A stretch of 64,000 nucleotides of DNA from Pseudomonadota bacterium. Its GTDB lineage: Bacteria > Pseudomonadota > Alphaproteobacteria > Rhodospirillales > Magnetospirillaceae. Below, piece by piece: positions 1-9,062 of this stretch (the first letter of the stretch is position 1; each line of letters opens with the position of its first letter). Made by a program: the position numbers and the translations under genes. Below the pieces are notes generated by a model. That model was not told where the DNA came from. It saw nothing but the letters and a program-made list of their open reading frames with translations, and did not search any database. Location of the stretch: positions 62,001 to 126,000 of the forward strand of contig JAJXWP010000001.1 in the NCBI GenBank assembly GCA_021781575.1, read 5' to 3'.

Positions 1-764
1 GCGGCGCCCAGGATCAGGCGATAGAGGGCGAAGGGCAGAAGGCCGAAGCGGCGAAGCCAGGACATGGCCAGGGCGGTGCCTGACAGCACGAGGAGGAAGG
101 TCAGGACGGCGGCCAGGATGTCACCGCCGCTCGGACGAACGCCGTCAAGGAAGTACCGCACCGCCTCGGCGCCGCCCGTGGCGGCCAGGATGGGCAGGTT
201 GGCAAGCAGCACGAAACGGTAAGCGGCGGGACGTTCGAGCCCGGTCAGGCGAGCCGCGGTAAGGGCGGCGGCAACCCGCCCGACGCCGGGCAGCAAGGCG
301 AACAGCTGGGTGAGGCCGATCAGAATGGCGGTCAGCCCGCCGATATGCTCGACTCGCTTGACCGTCATGCACAGGCGGTCGGCCATCCCCATAAGGATGG
401 CACAGACGATCGTGGTGATGCCGACGGCGGTCATGTCGGACGGCTTGGGCACGGCGCCGCCGCCCAGGAGGTAGGTCGAGGCGATCCATGGAGCGGCGGC
501 GAGCAAGGCCTTGGCCATCAGGCGAAGGCCAGGTTCCACCCGAACCTTGCGCAGTCTCCACAATCCGCGGCCGATGGCGCCGATTTCACGCCACAGATAG
601 GCCAGCAGGGCAAGGGTGGCGCCAAGATGGATGGCCACCTCGACGGTACCGGCCCGCCAGCCGACGATCCTCGAGGCAAACAGCGCATGAGCCGTGGCGT
701 CAATGGGTAGGACGTCGGCGACTCCCTCGACGACGGCAAGGATGACCAGATCTGGAAGATTCAC
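1..764 (-). CDS. UppP/BacA-like undecaprenyl-diphosphatase family membrane protein (partial, divergent active site)
   Basis: Reading leftward from a GTG at 764, an open frame of at least 254 codons runs off the window edge. The translation has several hydrophobic segments and both UppP signature regions. The first reads VEGVADVLPIDATAH (about residues 12-26). The second reads LLPGVGRVAAALTAARLTGL. UppP enzymes dephosphorylate undecaprenyl diphosphate at the membrane to recycle the peptidoglycan lipid carrier. Compared with the E. coli motifs (EGLTEFLPVSSTGH and PGFSRSGAT), the second Glu is Asp, the Ser-Ser pair is Asp-Ala and the SRS core is GRV; the first Glu, the His and the Arg remain. 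The fold is clear, but canonical activity is doubtful. Transcription diverges from gltD. Confidence 0.75.
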   Translation of the reverse strand, partial: MNLPDLVILAVVEGVADVLPIDATAHALFASRIVGWRAGTVEVAIHLGATLALLAYLWREIGAIGRGLWRLRKVRVEPGLRLMAKALLAAAPWIASTYLLGGGAVPKPSDMTAVGITTIVCAILMGMADRLCMTVKRVEHIGGLTAILIGLTQLFALLPGVGRVAAALTAARLTGLERPAAYRFVLLANLPILAATGGAEAVRYFLDGVRPSGGDILAAVLTFLLVLSGTALAMSWLRRFGLLPFALYRLILGA

Positions 765-1035
765 CGCACCCAACCCCCTGGATGGAGGATTTTTAGCACA
801 TTATTACACCCTTTGGAAAAGGCTGAGATAGTACACTAATGCGACCTATTTATTGAATTTCTGACTAGCTTTGCTAATTCGCCGTCGAGATCGCCGGATC
901 ACACCATGGTCATAGGTCAGCCTCATTGACCTTGGTCCCATTTTTTCCTCGATTTGCGCCAGTTTCTGCGGTAAGAAAGCACTTCGCCCCTTGCTATGTC
1001 CGCTTCACCTTCCTCGGTCGAAGGAGCCCGTGGCT
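765..1035. promoter_or_regulatory. Divergent intergenic region with candidate gltD promoter
   Basis: This 271-bp gap between the UppP-like gene and gltD is clearly more AT-rich than its surroundings from about 790 to 895. A possible sigma70-like pair toward gltD is TTGAAT at 853-858 and TAATTC at 875-880, with a 16-bp spacer. I see no convincing sigma54 (GG-N10-GC) element. An AAGGAG ribosome-binding site at 1021-1026 fixes the gltD start. Confidence 0.3.
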
Positions 1036-2472
1036 ATGTCGTCGAAAATGCTGCAGTTCACCCGCCTCAGCGCGGCCATGCCGAAAAAGCGCAAGGCTGA
1101 GGATCGGCGCCATGACTTCCAGGAAATCTATCGGCCGTTCGAGCCGGAGCAAGCGGCGGCCCAGGCGTCGCGCTGCGAACAATGCGGCATCCCCTACTGC
1201 CAGGTCCATTGTCCGGTCTCGAACAACATCCCCGATTGGCTGATGCTGGCGGCCGACGGGCGGATGGAGGAAGCCTACGCGGTATCCTCGGCGACCAACA
1301 ATTTCCCCGAGATCTGCGGCCGTATCTGCCCGCAGGACCGCCTTTGCGAAGGCAATTGCGTGCTTGAGCAAAGTCGCCACGGCGCGGTGACCATCGGCGC
1401 CATGGAGAAGCACATCACCGAGACCGCCTGGGAGATGGGCTGGGTGAAGCCGCCCCGGCCGGCGGTCGAACGGCCCCAGTCGGTGGGAATCATTGGCGCC
1501 GGCCCAGCCGGCCTGGCGGCCGCCGACCAGCTGCGCAACCTGGGCTACCAGGTGCATGTGTATGATCGCCACGACCGCGCCGGCGGCCTGCTGATCTACG
1601 GCATTCCCGGCTTCAAGCTGGAAAAGACAGCGGTTGAACGGCGCTGGCGGCTGCTGGCCGAAGGCGGCGTCATTTTCCATCTTAACTTCGCCGTCGGCCG
1701 CGATGCCTCGCTGGCGGAGCTGCGCCGCCGTCATTCGGCCGTGCTGATCGCCACCGGCGTCTACCGGGCCCGCGGCCTGACCGTTCCGGGCGCCGACCTG
1801 CCGGGCGTTCACGCTGCCCTCGACTACCTCATCGCCTCCAATCGTGTCGACCTGGGCGATACCGTGCCATCCTTCGTCGACGGGAGCCTGAATGCCGCCG
1901 GCAAGAACGTGGTGGTGATCGGCGGCGGCGATACCGCCATGGACTGCGTACGTACCGCTATCCGCCAGGGCGCCCTCTCGGTCAAATGCCTGTATCGGCG
2001 CGACCGCCCCAACATGCCGGGGTCGCGGCGCGAGGTCGCCCATGCCGAAGAGGAAGGGGTGGTTTTCGTCTGGCAGGTAGCGCCGGAGGCCGTGCTCGGC
2101 GATGGCAAGGCCGAAGCCGTCGGCTGCGTGCGCATGCGCCTCGGCATGGCCGACGCCAGCGGCCGCCAGGCGCCCTCGCCGGTCGAAGGCTCGCAATTCA
2201 CCGTTCCCGCCGATCTGGTGATCAAAGCACTGGGCTTCGACCCCGAGGATCTGCCGGCCCTGTTCGGCGCGCCCGAGCTGGCGCTGACGCGCTGGGGCAC
2301 GGTAAAGGTCGATTTCAACACCCAGATGACCAACCTGCCCGGCGTCTTCGCGGCCGGCGACATCGCCCGCGGTGCGTCGCTGGTGGTTTGGGCCATCCGC
2401 GACGGCCGCGACGCCGCCGCCGCCATCCACGACTACATCCAGGCCGAGGCCCTTGCGCAGGTGGCCGGATGA
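1036..2472 (+). CDS. gltD: Glutamate synthase [NADPH] small (beta) subunit
   Basis: This protein of 478 residues passes electrons from NADPH through FAD to the large GOGAT subunit, which converts glutamine plus 2-oxoglutarate into two glutamates in the cytosol. The N-terminal ferredoxin-like part holds Cys47, 50, 55, 59 and then Cys94, 98, 104, 108, the cysteine clusters of beta-subunit Fe-S centres. GAGPAG at about 154-159 binds FAD, and a second GGGDTAMD motif belongs to the NADPH domain. The ATG at 1036 is preceded by AAGGAG at 1021-1026; a longer in-frame start at 991 lacks such a site. gltB follows 36 bp later, so the pair is probably one operon with the small subunit first. Confidence 0.96.
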   Translation: MSSKMLQFTRLSAAMPKKRKAEDRRHDFQEIYRPFEPEQAAAQASRCEQCGIPYCQVHCPVSNNIPDWLMLAADGRMEEAYAVSSATNNFPEICGRICPQDRLCEGNCVLEQSRHGAVTIGAMEKHITETAWEMGWVKPPRPAVERPQSVGIIGAGPAGLAAADQLRNLGYQVHVYDRHDRAGGLLIYGIPGFKLEKTAVERRWRLLAEGGVIFHLNFAVGRDASLAELRRRHSAVLIATGVYRARGLTVPGADLPGVHAALDYLIASNRVDLGDTVPSFVDGSLNAAGKNVVVIGGGDTAMDCVRTAIRQGALSVKCLYRRDRPNMPGSRREVAHAEEEGVVFVWQVAPEAVLGDGKAEAVGCVRMRLGMADASGRQAPSPVEGSQFTVPADLVIKALGFDPEDLPALFGAPELALTRWGTVKVDFNTQMTNLPGVFAAGDIARGASLVVWAIRDGRDAAAAIHDYIQAEALAQVAG

Positions 2473-2508
2473 ACAACAGGTGAATATTTGTCATTAGGAG
2501 AATTCGCC

Positions 2509-5500
2509 GTGAGCCATGTGCCGCAGAACGAAGCGGAGATCTTCGTCGCCCAGTACCGCGCCGACCGGGCCAAGCTGGAGGCCGCGGGCATCGACACCAC
2601 GCCGCACGACGCCTGCGGCGTCGGCCTGGTCGCCGCGCTCGACGGCAAGCCGCGCCGCTCGGTGGTGGTGGCTGGTATCGAGGCGCTGAAAGTGCTCTAT
2701 CACCGCGGCGCGGTCGACGCTGACGGCAAGACCGGCGACGGCGCCGGCATCCACGTCGAGATCCCCCAGGACTTCTTCAAGGACCACATCCGCCACCAGG
2801 GCCACGAGCCGGTGCCCGGCCGGCTGGCAGTCGGCATGTGCTTCCTGCCGAAAACCGACCTGTCCGCCCAGGAGCGCTGCCGCTCCATCGTTGAAACAGA
2901 GATCCTGAAGTTCGGCTACACCATCTACGGCTGGCGCCAGGTGCCGGTCAACGTCTCGGTGATCGGCGAGAAGGCCAACGCCACCCGACCCGAGATCGAG
3001 CAGATCATGGTGGCCAACGCCCGGGGGCTGGACGAACAAACCTTCGAGACCGACCTCTACGTCATCCGTCGGCGTATCGAAAAGCAGGTGTTGGCCGAAC
3101 ATATCGCCGATTTCTATATCTGCTCTCTGTCCTGCCGCTCGGTCATCTACAAGGGCATGTTCCTGGCCGAACAACTGTCGGTGTTCTACCCCGACCTGAT
3201 GGACGAACGCTTCGTCTCCTCTTTCGCCATCTACCACCAGCGCTACTCCACCAACACCTTCCCCACCTGGCGGCTGGCCCAGCCGTTCCGCATGCTGGCG
3301 CATAACGGCGAGATCAATACCTTGACCGGCAACCTCAACTGGATGAAGTCGCACGAGACGCGGCTGGCCCACGAACTGCTGGGCGACCATGTGGCCGACA
3401 TCAAGCCGGTGGTCCAGGCCGGGGGCTCGGACTCGGCGGCGCTCGACAACGTGTTCGAACTGCTGGTGCGGGCCGGCCGCGACGCGCCGGCGGTGAAGTG
3501 CATGCTGGTGCCGGAAAGCCTGGGCAACAACGCCACCATGCCGCAGGCCCATCGCGACTATTTCTCCTATTGCAACAGCGTGATGGAGCCGTGGGACGGC
3601 CCCGCCGCGCTGTGCGCCACCGACGGCCGCTGGGTGATCGCCGGCATGGACCGGAACGGCCTCAGGCCAATGCGCTATACCATCACCGCCGACGGCTTGC
3701 TGATCGTCGGCTCCGAGACCGGCATGGTCCGCGTCGCCGAGCCGGATGTGGTGGAGAAGGGGCGCGTCGGCCCCGGGCAGATGATCGGCATCGACCTCAA
3801 GGCCGGCCGCTTTTACAAAGACCAGCCGCTGAAGGACATGCTGTCTGCCCGCCAGCCCTATGGCGAGTGGGTCAAGCGCACCACTGAGATCGACAGCCTG
3901 ATCCGCGAGCACGCCACCGAGCCGGCGGCGCTGTCCGCCGAAGCGCTGCGCCGCATGCAGTTCGGCTTCGGCATCACCATGGAAGACCTGGAGCTGATCC
4001 TTCATCCCATGGTCGAAGACGGCAAGGAAGCGGTCGGCTCGATGGGCGACGACACCCCGCTGGCCGTGCTGTCGCAGCAATATCGCAGCCTGCACCATTA
4101 TTTCCGCCAGACCTTCAGCCAGGTCACCAACCCCCCCATCGACAGCTTGCGCGAATCGCGGGTGATGAGCCTGAAGACCCGGCTGGGCAACCTGGGCAAC
4201 ATCCTCGACGAGGATGAAACCCAGTGCGAACTCCTGCAGCTGGAAAGCCCGGTGCTGTCTACCGCCGAGTTCCGCGCCATGCGCGCCCATATGGGCGACA
4301 CCGCGGCCGAGATCGACTGCACGTTCGACGTCAAGGGGAGCGCGCCGAAGGACGGAGACAGCGCCCTGGCCCAGGCTTTGCACCGTATCCGGCGCGAGGC
4401 CGAGGACGCCGTGCGCGGTGGCTGCACCCATGTGATCCTGTCGGACGAGAAGGTCGGGCCGGGCCGCGCGCCGATCCCGATGATCCTCGCCGCCGGCGGT
4501 GTGCACACCTATCTGGTCCGCCAGCAGCTCAGAACATTCACCTCGCTCAATGTGCGCTCGGGCCAATGCCTGGATGTGCATTATTTCGCCGTGCTGATCG
4601 GCGTCGGCGCCACCACGGTCAACGCCTACGGCGCCCAGGAAAGCATCGCCGAGCGGCATCGCCGCGGACTGTACCCGGGCCTGAGCCTGGAAGAATGCGT
4701 GCGGCGCTACAAGCACGCCATCGACCAGGGCCTGCTGAAGGTCATGTCGAAGATGGGCATTTCGGTGATCTCGAGCTATCGCGGCGGCTACTGCTTCGAG
4801 GCGGTCGGCTTGTCGCGCGCCCTGGTAGCCGAGTTCTTCCCGGGCATGAGTTCGCGCATCTCCGGCCTGGGGCTGGCCGGCATCCAGCACAAGGTCATGG
4901 AGATGCATGGAAGGGCCTATAGCGGCGAGGCGGTAACCCTGCCGGTCGGCGGCTTCTACCGCTATCGCAAGGGCGGCGAGGCGCATGGCCAGGACGGTGC
5001 ACTGATCCATATCCTGCAGACCGCCGTGTCGACCGACAGCTACACCACCTTCAAGCGCTATTCGGAAGGGGTGCGCAAGCTGCCGCCCATTTCCCTGCGC
5101 GACCTGTTGGAATACAAGCCGGCCGGCGCCCCGGTGTCGCTCGATGAAGTGGAATCGATTACCGAGATCCGGAAGCGCTTCATCACCCCCGGCATGTCGC
5201 TGGGTGCGCTGAGCCCCGAGGCGCACGGGACGCTGAACATCGCCATGAACCGCATCGGCGCCAAGTCGGTGTCGGGCGAAGGCGGCGAGGATCCGGCCCG
5301 CTACAAGCCGGCTGCCAACGGCGATAATGCCAATTCGGCGGTCAAGCAGGTCGCCTCGGGCCGCTTCGGCGTCACCGCCGAGTACCTCACCAACTGCCGC
5401 GAGATCGAGATCAAGGTGGCGCAAGGGGCCAAGCCGGGCGAAGGCGGCCAGTTGCCCGGCTTCAAGGTGACGGTGGAAATCGCCCGGCTGCGCCACGCCA

Positions 5501-7065
5501 CACCCGGTGTGACCCTGATCAGCCCCCCGCCGCACCATGACATCTATTCGATCGAGGACCTGGCGCAGCTCATCTACGACCTGAAGCAGATCAACCCCGA
5601 GGCCAAGGTCTGCGTCAAACTGGTGAGCCGTTCCGGTATCGGAACGATCGCTGCGGGCGTCGCCAAGGCCAAGGCCGATATCATCCTGGTGTCGGGCCAT
5701 GTCGGCGGCACCGGGGCCAGCCCGCAGACCTCCATCAAGTTCGCCGGCCTGCCCTGGGAGATGGGCCTCTCGGAAGTCCATCAGGTGCTGACGCTCAACC
5801 GGCTGCGCCATCGCGTGCGGCTGCGCACCGACGGCGGCATCAAGACTGGCCGCGATGTGGTGATCGCCGCCATGCTCGGAGCCGAGGAATTCGGTATCGG
5901 CACGACCTCGCTGGTCGCCATGGGCTGCATCATGGTCCGGCAATGCCACTCCAACACCTGCCCGGTGGGGGTGTGCACCCAGGACGGCGAGCTGCGCAAG
6001 AAATTCACCGGCACGCCGGAAAAAGTGGTCAACCTGTTCAGCTTTATGGCCGAGGAAGTGCGGGAGATCCTGGCTGGCCTCGGCGTGCGGCGGCTGGAGG
6101 AGATCGTCGGGCGGTCGGACCTCCTGGCCCAGGTAAGCCGCGGCTCGGCCCATCTGGATGACCTCGACCTCAACCCCATCCTGGTACAGGCCGATTCGGG
6201 AGGCTTCCCACGCTATTGCACGATGGAAGGGCGGAACGAGGTGCCCGAGACATTGGATGCCCAGATGATCGCCGATGCCCGTCCGGCGCTCGAGGAAGGC
6301 GAGAAAATGCAGCTCACCTACACGGTGCGCAACACCCAGCGCGCCATCGGCACCAAGCTCAGCCATATGATCACCAGGCGCTACGGCATGGCCGGCCTGC
6401 AGCCCGGCCATATCACCGTGCGCCTGCGCGGCTCGGCCGGCCAGTCGCTGGGCGCCTTCGCCGTACAGGGTCTGAAGCTTGAGGTGTTCGGTGACGCCAA
6501 CGACTATGTGGGCAAGGGGCTTTCGGGCGGAACCATCGTCATCCGCCCGCCGGTCTCCAGTCCGCTGCGTACGGAAGAGAACACCATCATCGGCAATACC
6601 GTGCTGTACGGAGCAACGGCCGGCAAGCTGTTCGCCGCCGGTCAGGCCGGCGAGCGCTTCGCCGTACGCAATTCCGGCGCCGATGTGGTGGTCGAGGGCT
6701 GCGGCTCCAACGGCTGCGAATACGTGACCGGCGGAACCATCGTGGTCCTGGGACCGGTGGGAGCGAATTTCGCCGCCGGCATGACAGGGGGCATGGCCTT
6801 CGTCTACGACCCCGACGACGTGTTCCGCCACCGTGTGAACCCTGAGAACGTGATCCACCAGCGTATCGAAACCGATCACTGGGAAAGCAAGCTGCTCTCC
6901 CTGGTGGAGGAGCATGCGCGGGAGACCCGATCACCCCATGCCGAGGCCATCCTTCTACAGTGGGAGCGCGAACGGGAGCGATTCTGGCAGGTGGTTCCCC
7001 GCGAAATGCTGGACCGCCTGGAGCAGCCTGTCGCCCGCAAGGAGAAGAAGAAAGTTCTGGCATAA
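2509..7065 (+). CDS. gltB: Glutamate synthase [NADPH] large (alpha) subunit
   Basis: This 1518-residue protein is the glutaminase and synthase subunit of GOGAT. I chose the GTG at 2509 because TAGGAG lies at 2495-2500; the in-frame TTG at 2488 would put that site inside the gene. From this start, a 35-residue propeptide precedes Cys36 (sequence ACGVG), the expected N-terminal nucleophile of the class II amidotransferase domain after processing. The FMN-binding synthase barrel follows, with the 3Fe-4S cysteine pattern CIMVRQCHSNTC near residue 1141. The C-terminal beta-helix has glycine-rich repeats. Length is normal for the family. It works with GltD encoded just upstream. Confidence 0.97.
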   Translation: MSHVPQNEAEIFVAQYRADRAKLEAAGIDTTPHDACGVGLVAALDGKPRRSVVVAGIEALKVLYHRGAVDADGKTGDGAGIHVEIPQDFFKDHIRHQGHEPVPGRLAVGMCFLPKTDLSAQERCRSIVETEILKFGYTIYGWRQVPVNVSVIGEKANATRPEIEQIMVANARGLDEQTFETDLYVIRRRIEKQVLAEHIADFYICSLSCRSVIYKGMFLAEQLSVFYPDLMDERFVSSFAIYHQRYSTNTFPTWRLAQPFRMLAHNGEINTLTGNLNWMKSHETRLAHELLGDHVADIKPVVQAGGSDSAALDNVFELLVRAGRDAPAVKCMLVPESLGNNATMPQAHRDYFSYCNSVMEPWDGPAALCATDGRWVIAGMDRNGLRPMRYTITADGLLIVGSETGMVRVAEPDVVEKGRVGPGQMIGIDLKAGRFYKDQPLKDMLSARQPYGEWVKRTTEIDSLIREHATEPAALSAEALRRMQFGFGITMEDLELILHPMVEDGKEAVGSMGDDTPLAVLSQQYRSLHHYFRQTFSQVTNPPIDSLRESRVMSLKTRLGNLGNILDEDETQCELLQLESPVLSTAEFRAMRAHMGDTAAEIDCTFDVKGSAPKDGDSALAQALHRIRREAEDAVRGGCTHVILSDEKVGPGRAPIPMILAAGGVHTYLVRQQLRTFTSLNVRSGQCLDVHYFAVLIGVGATTVNAYGAQESIAERHRRGLYPGLSLEECVRRYKHAIDQGLLKVMSKMGISVISSYRGGYCFEAVGLSRALVAEFFPGMSSRISGLGLAGIQHKVMEMHGRAYSGEAVTLPVGGFYRYRKGGEAHGQDGALIHILQTAVSTDSYTTFKRYSEGVRKLPPISLRDLLEYKPAGAPVSLDEVESITEIRKRFITPGMSLGALSPEAHGTLNIAMNRIGAKSVSGEGGEDPARYKPAANGDNANSAVKQVASGRFGVTAEYLTNCREIEIKVAQGAKPGEGGQLPGFKVTVEIARLRHATPGVTLISPPPHHDIYSIEDLAQLIYDLKQINPEAKVCVKLVSRSGIGTIAAGVAKAKADIILVSGHVGGTGASPQTSIKFAGLPWEMGLSEVHQVLTLNRLRHRVRLRTDGGIKTGRDVVIAAMLGAEEFGIGTTSLVAMGCIMVRQCHSNTCPVGVCTQDGELRKKFTGTPEKVVNLFSFMAEEVREILAGLGVRRLEEIVGRSDLLAQVSRGSAHLDDLDLNPILVQADSGGFPRYCTMEGRNEVPETLDAQMIADARPALEEGEKMQLTYTVRNTQRAIGTKLSHMITRRYGMAGLQPGHITVRLRGSAGQSLGAFAVQGLKLEVFGDANDYVGKGLSGGTIVIRPPVSSPLRTEENTIIGNTVLYGATAGKLFAAGQAGERFAVRNSGADVVVEGCGSNGCEYVTGGTIVVLGPVGANFAAGMTGGMAFVYDPDDVFRHRVNPENVIHQRIETDHWESKLLSLVEEHARETRSPHAEAILLQWERERERFWQVVPREMLDRLEQPVARKEKKKVLA

Positions 7066-7115
7066 GTGTTTATCCGGAGATGACACCGTTATTTCCGGAC
7101 GGAGCCTGACGGCGA

Positions 7116-7158
7116 GACAGATGCCAGATGACAGAGCGGAGCGTTTCTGGCATCTGTC
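7116..7158. repeat. Perfect 12-bp inverted repeat downstream of gltB
   Basis: Arms 7116-7127 and 7147-7158 (GACAGATGCCAG and its exact complement) flank a 19-base loop between gltB and the next gene. There is no T-run after it, so it is not a typical intrinsic terminator. It could be an RNA hairpin that stabilises the gltDB transcript or an operator for the downstream gene. Confidence 0.5.
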
Positions 7159-7194
7159 CTCGAGACCTCTGGTATTGGATGTTCGGCACTCGGC

Positions 7195-7866
7195 ATGCGC
7201 ACGCTGTACCACCATTGGCTTTGCCCGTTCTCGCGCGAGGTACGCATCGTCCTCGGCGAGAAGAAACTTGCCTTCGAAATGGTGGTGGAGCGGGTCTGGG
7301 AGCAGCGCCCCGAGTTCTTGGCGCTCAATCCGGCCGGCGAGGTCCCGGTGCTGGTCGAGCCGAACAGCGCTGTATTGGCACATTCGAGGGCAATTACCGA
7401 ATATCTCGACGAGATCCAGCCGGAGCCGCCGCTGATGGGCGGCGACCCCCTGGTGCGTGCCGAAGTGCGGCGCCTTGTCGGCTGGTTCGACGACACCTTC
7501 AACCGTGACGTCACCGCCACCCTGGTCGGGGAAAAGGTGATCAAGCGGCAGATGAACCGGTCGGGCGGCCCCGATTCACGCCTGATCCGTATCGGCTATC
7601 AGTTGATCCGCCAGCATCTTGACTATCTGGGCTGGCTGACCGAACGCCGCCGCTGGCTGGCTGGCGACTCGTTTTCCCTGGCCGACATCGCCGCCGGCGC
7701 CCATCTTTCCGCCGTCGACTACGTCGGGGACGTGCCGTGGCAGGATTTCCCGGCGGCCAAAGACTGGTACGCCCGCATCAAGTCACGGCCCAGCTTCCGG
7801 CCCTTGCTCACCGACCATCTACCCGGCATCCCGCCACCGGCCCACTATGCCGACCTGGATTTCTAG
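7195..7866 (+). CDS. Glutathione S-transferase family protein, FzlA-like
   Basis: The 223-residue protein has a thioredoxin-like N-terminal GST domain (YHHWLCPFSREVR, then NPAGEVPVL and HSRAITEYLDE) and an all-helical C-terminal domain with SFSLADIAAGAHLSAVDYV. The conserved-looking tail HYADLDF, together with length and the alphaproteobacterial context, resembles FzlA, the GST-fold protein that binds FtsZ and promotes constriction in Caulobacter. This assignment is from memory of the family and is not proven by the sequence alone; an ordinary GST is the alternative. The gene lies 129 bp after gltB and 12 bp before a polysaccharide deacetylase gene, so a link to cell-envelope work is plausible. 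Confidence 0.75.
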   Translation: MRTLYHHWLCPFSREVRIVLGEKKLAFEMVVERVWEQRPEFLALNPAGEVPVLVEPNSAVLAHSRAITEYLDEIQPEPPLMGGDPLVRAEVRRLVGWFDDTFNRDVTATLVGEKVIKRQMNRSGGPDSRLIRIGYQLIRQHLDYLGWLTERRRWLAGDSFSLADIAAGAHLSAVDYVGDVPWQDFPAAKDWYARIKSRPSFRPLLTDHLPGIPPPAHYADLDF

Positions 7867-7878
7867 CGCAATGACGCG

Positions 7879-8607
7879 ATGAAGGCAGCCCGTGTTCGCC
7901 CATGGCCGCGCAGCGTCATCCGGGCTCGGCTCGGCCCCGCTTTTGCCACCATGGCGCTGCTCGGCTGCCTGGCTTCGGCCACCCCCGCCCAGGCCGAGGT
8001 GATCCGCCGCCTGCCCACCGATGAAAAGGTGGTGGCGCTGACCTTCGACGCCTGCGAGACGCGGAGCCCGGCCTTCCTCGACCGGAAGATCGCCGACTAC
8101 CTGGTGCAAAGGCATATTCCTTTCACCATCTTCGTCAGCGGCCGCTTCGCCCGGCGCAACGCTCCCGCACTGGCCGAGCTCGCCAAACTCGACTTCGTTG
8201 AAATCGAAAACCACTCGCTCGACCACGACAATCACATGGACCGCCTCCCGGACGACGAAATCCGCCGCCAGGTGATGGAGAACGATGCGCTGCTTTCCAC
8301 CACCGTCGGAACCCACACCCGATATTTCCGCTTTCCCGCCGGCAATGTCGGGCCGCGCGCCCTGGCCGATGTGGAAGGACTCGGCTACAAGGTGGTGCAC
8401 TGGAGCTTCGCAAGCGGCGACCCGATGAAGTCCCTGACGCCCGCCGCGCTGAGCCGCTGGGTCTTGAGCCGAGCCCGACCGGGCAGCATCCTCATCTTCC
8501 ACATCAACGGCCGCGGCTGGGCCACCGGCGATGCCTTGCCCGGCATCGTTGAGACGCTGAAGGCGCGCGGCTACCGCTTCACCACGCTGGCTCCATGGCT
8601 GCATTGA
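7879..8607 (+). CDS. Exported polysaccharide deacetylase (NodB/CE4 family)
   Basis: This 242-residue protein starts with a basic N-terminus, a hydrophobic stretch and a likely signal cleavage after ATPAQA (about residue 39), so it should act in the periplasm. The NodB domain shows TFDACET (Asp57), NHSLDH (His112 and His116) and RFPAG. These are the catalytic base and metal-ligand histidines of carbohydrate esterase family 4, which removes acetyl groups from amino sugars. The usual second Asp of TFDD is Ala here, as in the TFDAC subgroup. Substrate is unknown. It follows the FzlA-like gene by 12 bp and overlaps the GNAT gene by 13 bp. Confidence 0.85.
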   Translation: MKAARVRPWPRSVIRARLGPAFATMALLGCLASATPAQAEVIRRLPTDEKVVALTFDACETRSPAFLDRKIADYLVQRHIPFTIFVSGRFARRNAPALAELAKLDFVEIENHSLDHDNHMDRLPDDEIRRQVMENDALLSTTVGTHTRYFRFPAGNVGPRALADVEGLGYKVVHWSFASGDPMKSLTPAALSRWVLSRARPGSILIFHINGRGWATGDALPGIVETLKARGYRFTTLAPWLH

Positions 8608-9062
8608 CCGATGGCCCGCTGCGGCCGCTGGCCGGCGACGAGGTCGCACCGTTGGCGGCCGCCTGCGCCGCCATCGATCCCTATCGGCGGCTCGGCATCA
8701 GCGCCGCCGGTCTCGGCGCCTATCTTGCGCGCGAGGATCCGGCGCTGCACCGCTTTGCCATCGTCACGGATGATGGCGCAGCCGGTGTCCTGGCGCTTCG
8801 CGAGCCGTGGCTGCGCGGACCCTTCATCGAGATGTTGGCCATCCTGCCGGACGCCCAGGGACGCGGCCTGGGGCGCCAGGTGATCCATTGGGCCGCCGCC
8901 CGGGCATCTTCGAGCGGCGGCAATCTATGGGCCACGGTCAGCGACTTCAATGAGGCGGCGCGGATCTTCTACCGGCGCCTCGATTTCATCGAGATGGTTG
9001 AATTACCCGGCCTGATAACGCCGGCCGCCGGCGAGATCCTGCTGCGGCGGCGGTCAAGCTAA
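8595..9062 (+). CDS. GNAT family N-acetyltransferase
   Basis: This small protein of 155 residues has the GNAT acetyl-CoA motif as IEMLAILPDAQGRGLGRQVIHWA (the Q/RxxGxG/A loop is QGRGLG) and a C-terminal FNEAARIFYRRLDF strand-helix typical of the fold. It transfers acetyl from acetyl-CoA to an amine of unknown identity. The start overlaps the deacetylase gene by 13 bp, and its stop overlaps the stop of the convergent sirtuin gene by a few bases. The neighbourhood (sirtuin, acetyl-CoA synthetase) makes reversible lysine acetylation one possibility, but there is no direct evidence. Confidence 0.85.
   Translation: MAALTDGPLRPLAGDEVAPLAAACAAIDPYRRLGISAAGLGAYLAREDPALHRFAIVTDDGAAGVLALREPWLRGPFIEMLAILPDAQGRGLGRQVIHWAAARASSSGGNLWATVSDFNEAARIFYRRLDFIEMVELPGLITPAAGEILLRRRSS

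Noticed and set aside
994-2430. Minus-strand open frame of about 478 codons opposite gltD
   Set aside because: Shadow of gltD; no domain, no ribosome-binding site, unnatural composition.
2494-6915. Minus-strand open frame of about 1470 codons opposite gltB
   Set aside because: It is fully antisense to a convincing gltB with all catalytic motifs; high GC with strong third-position bias produces long shadow frames. No recognisable domain.
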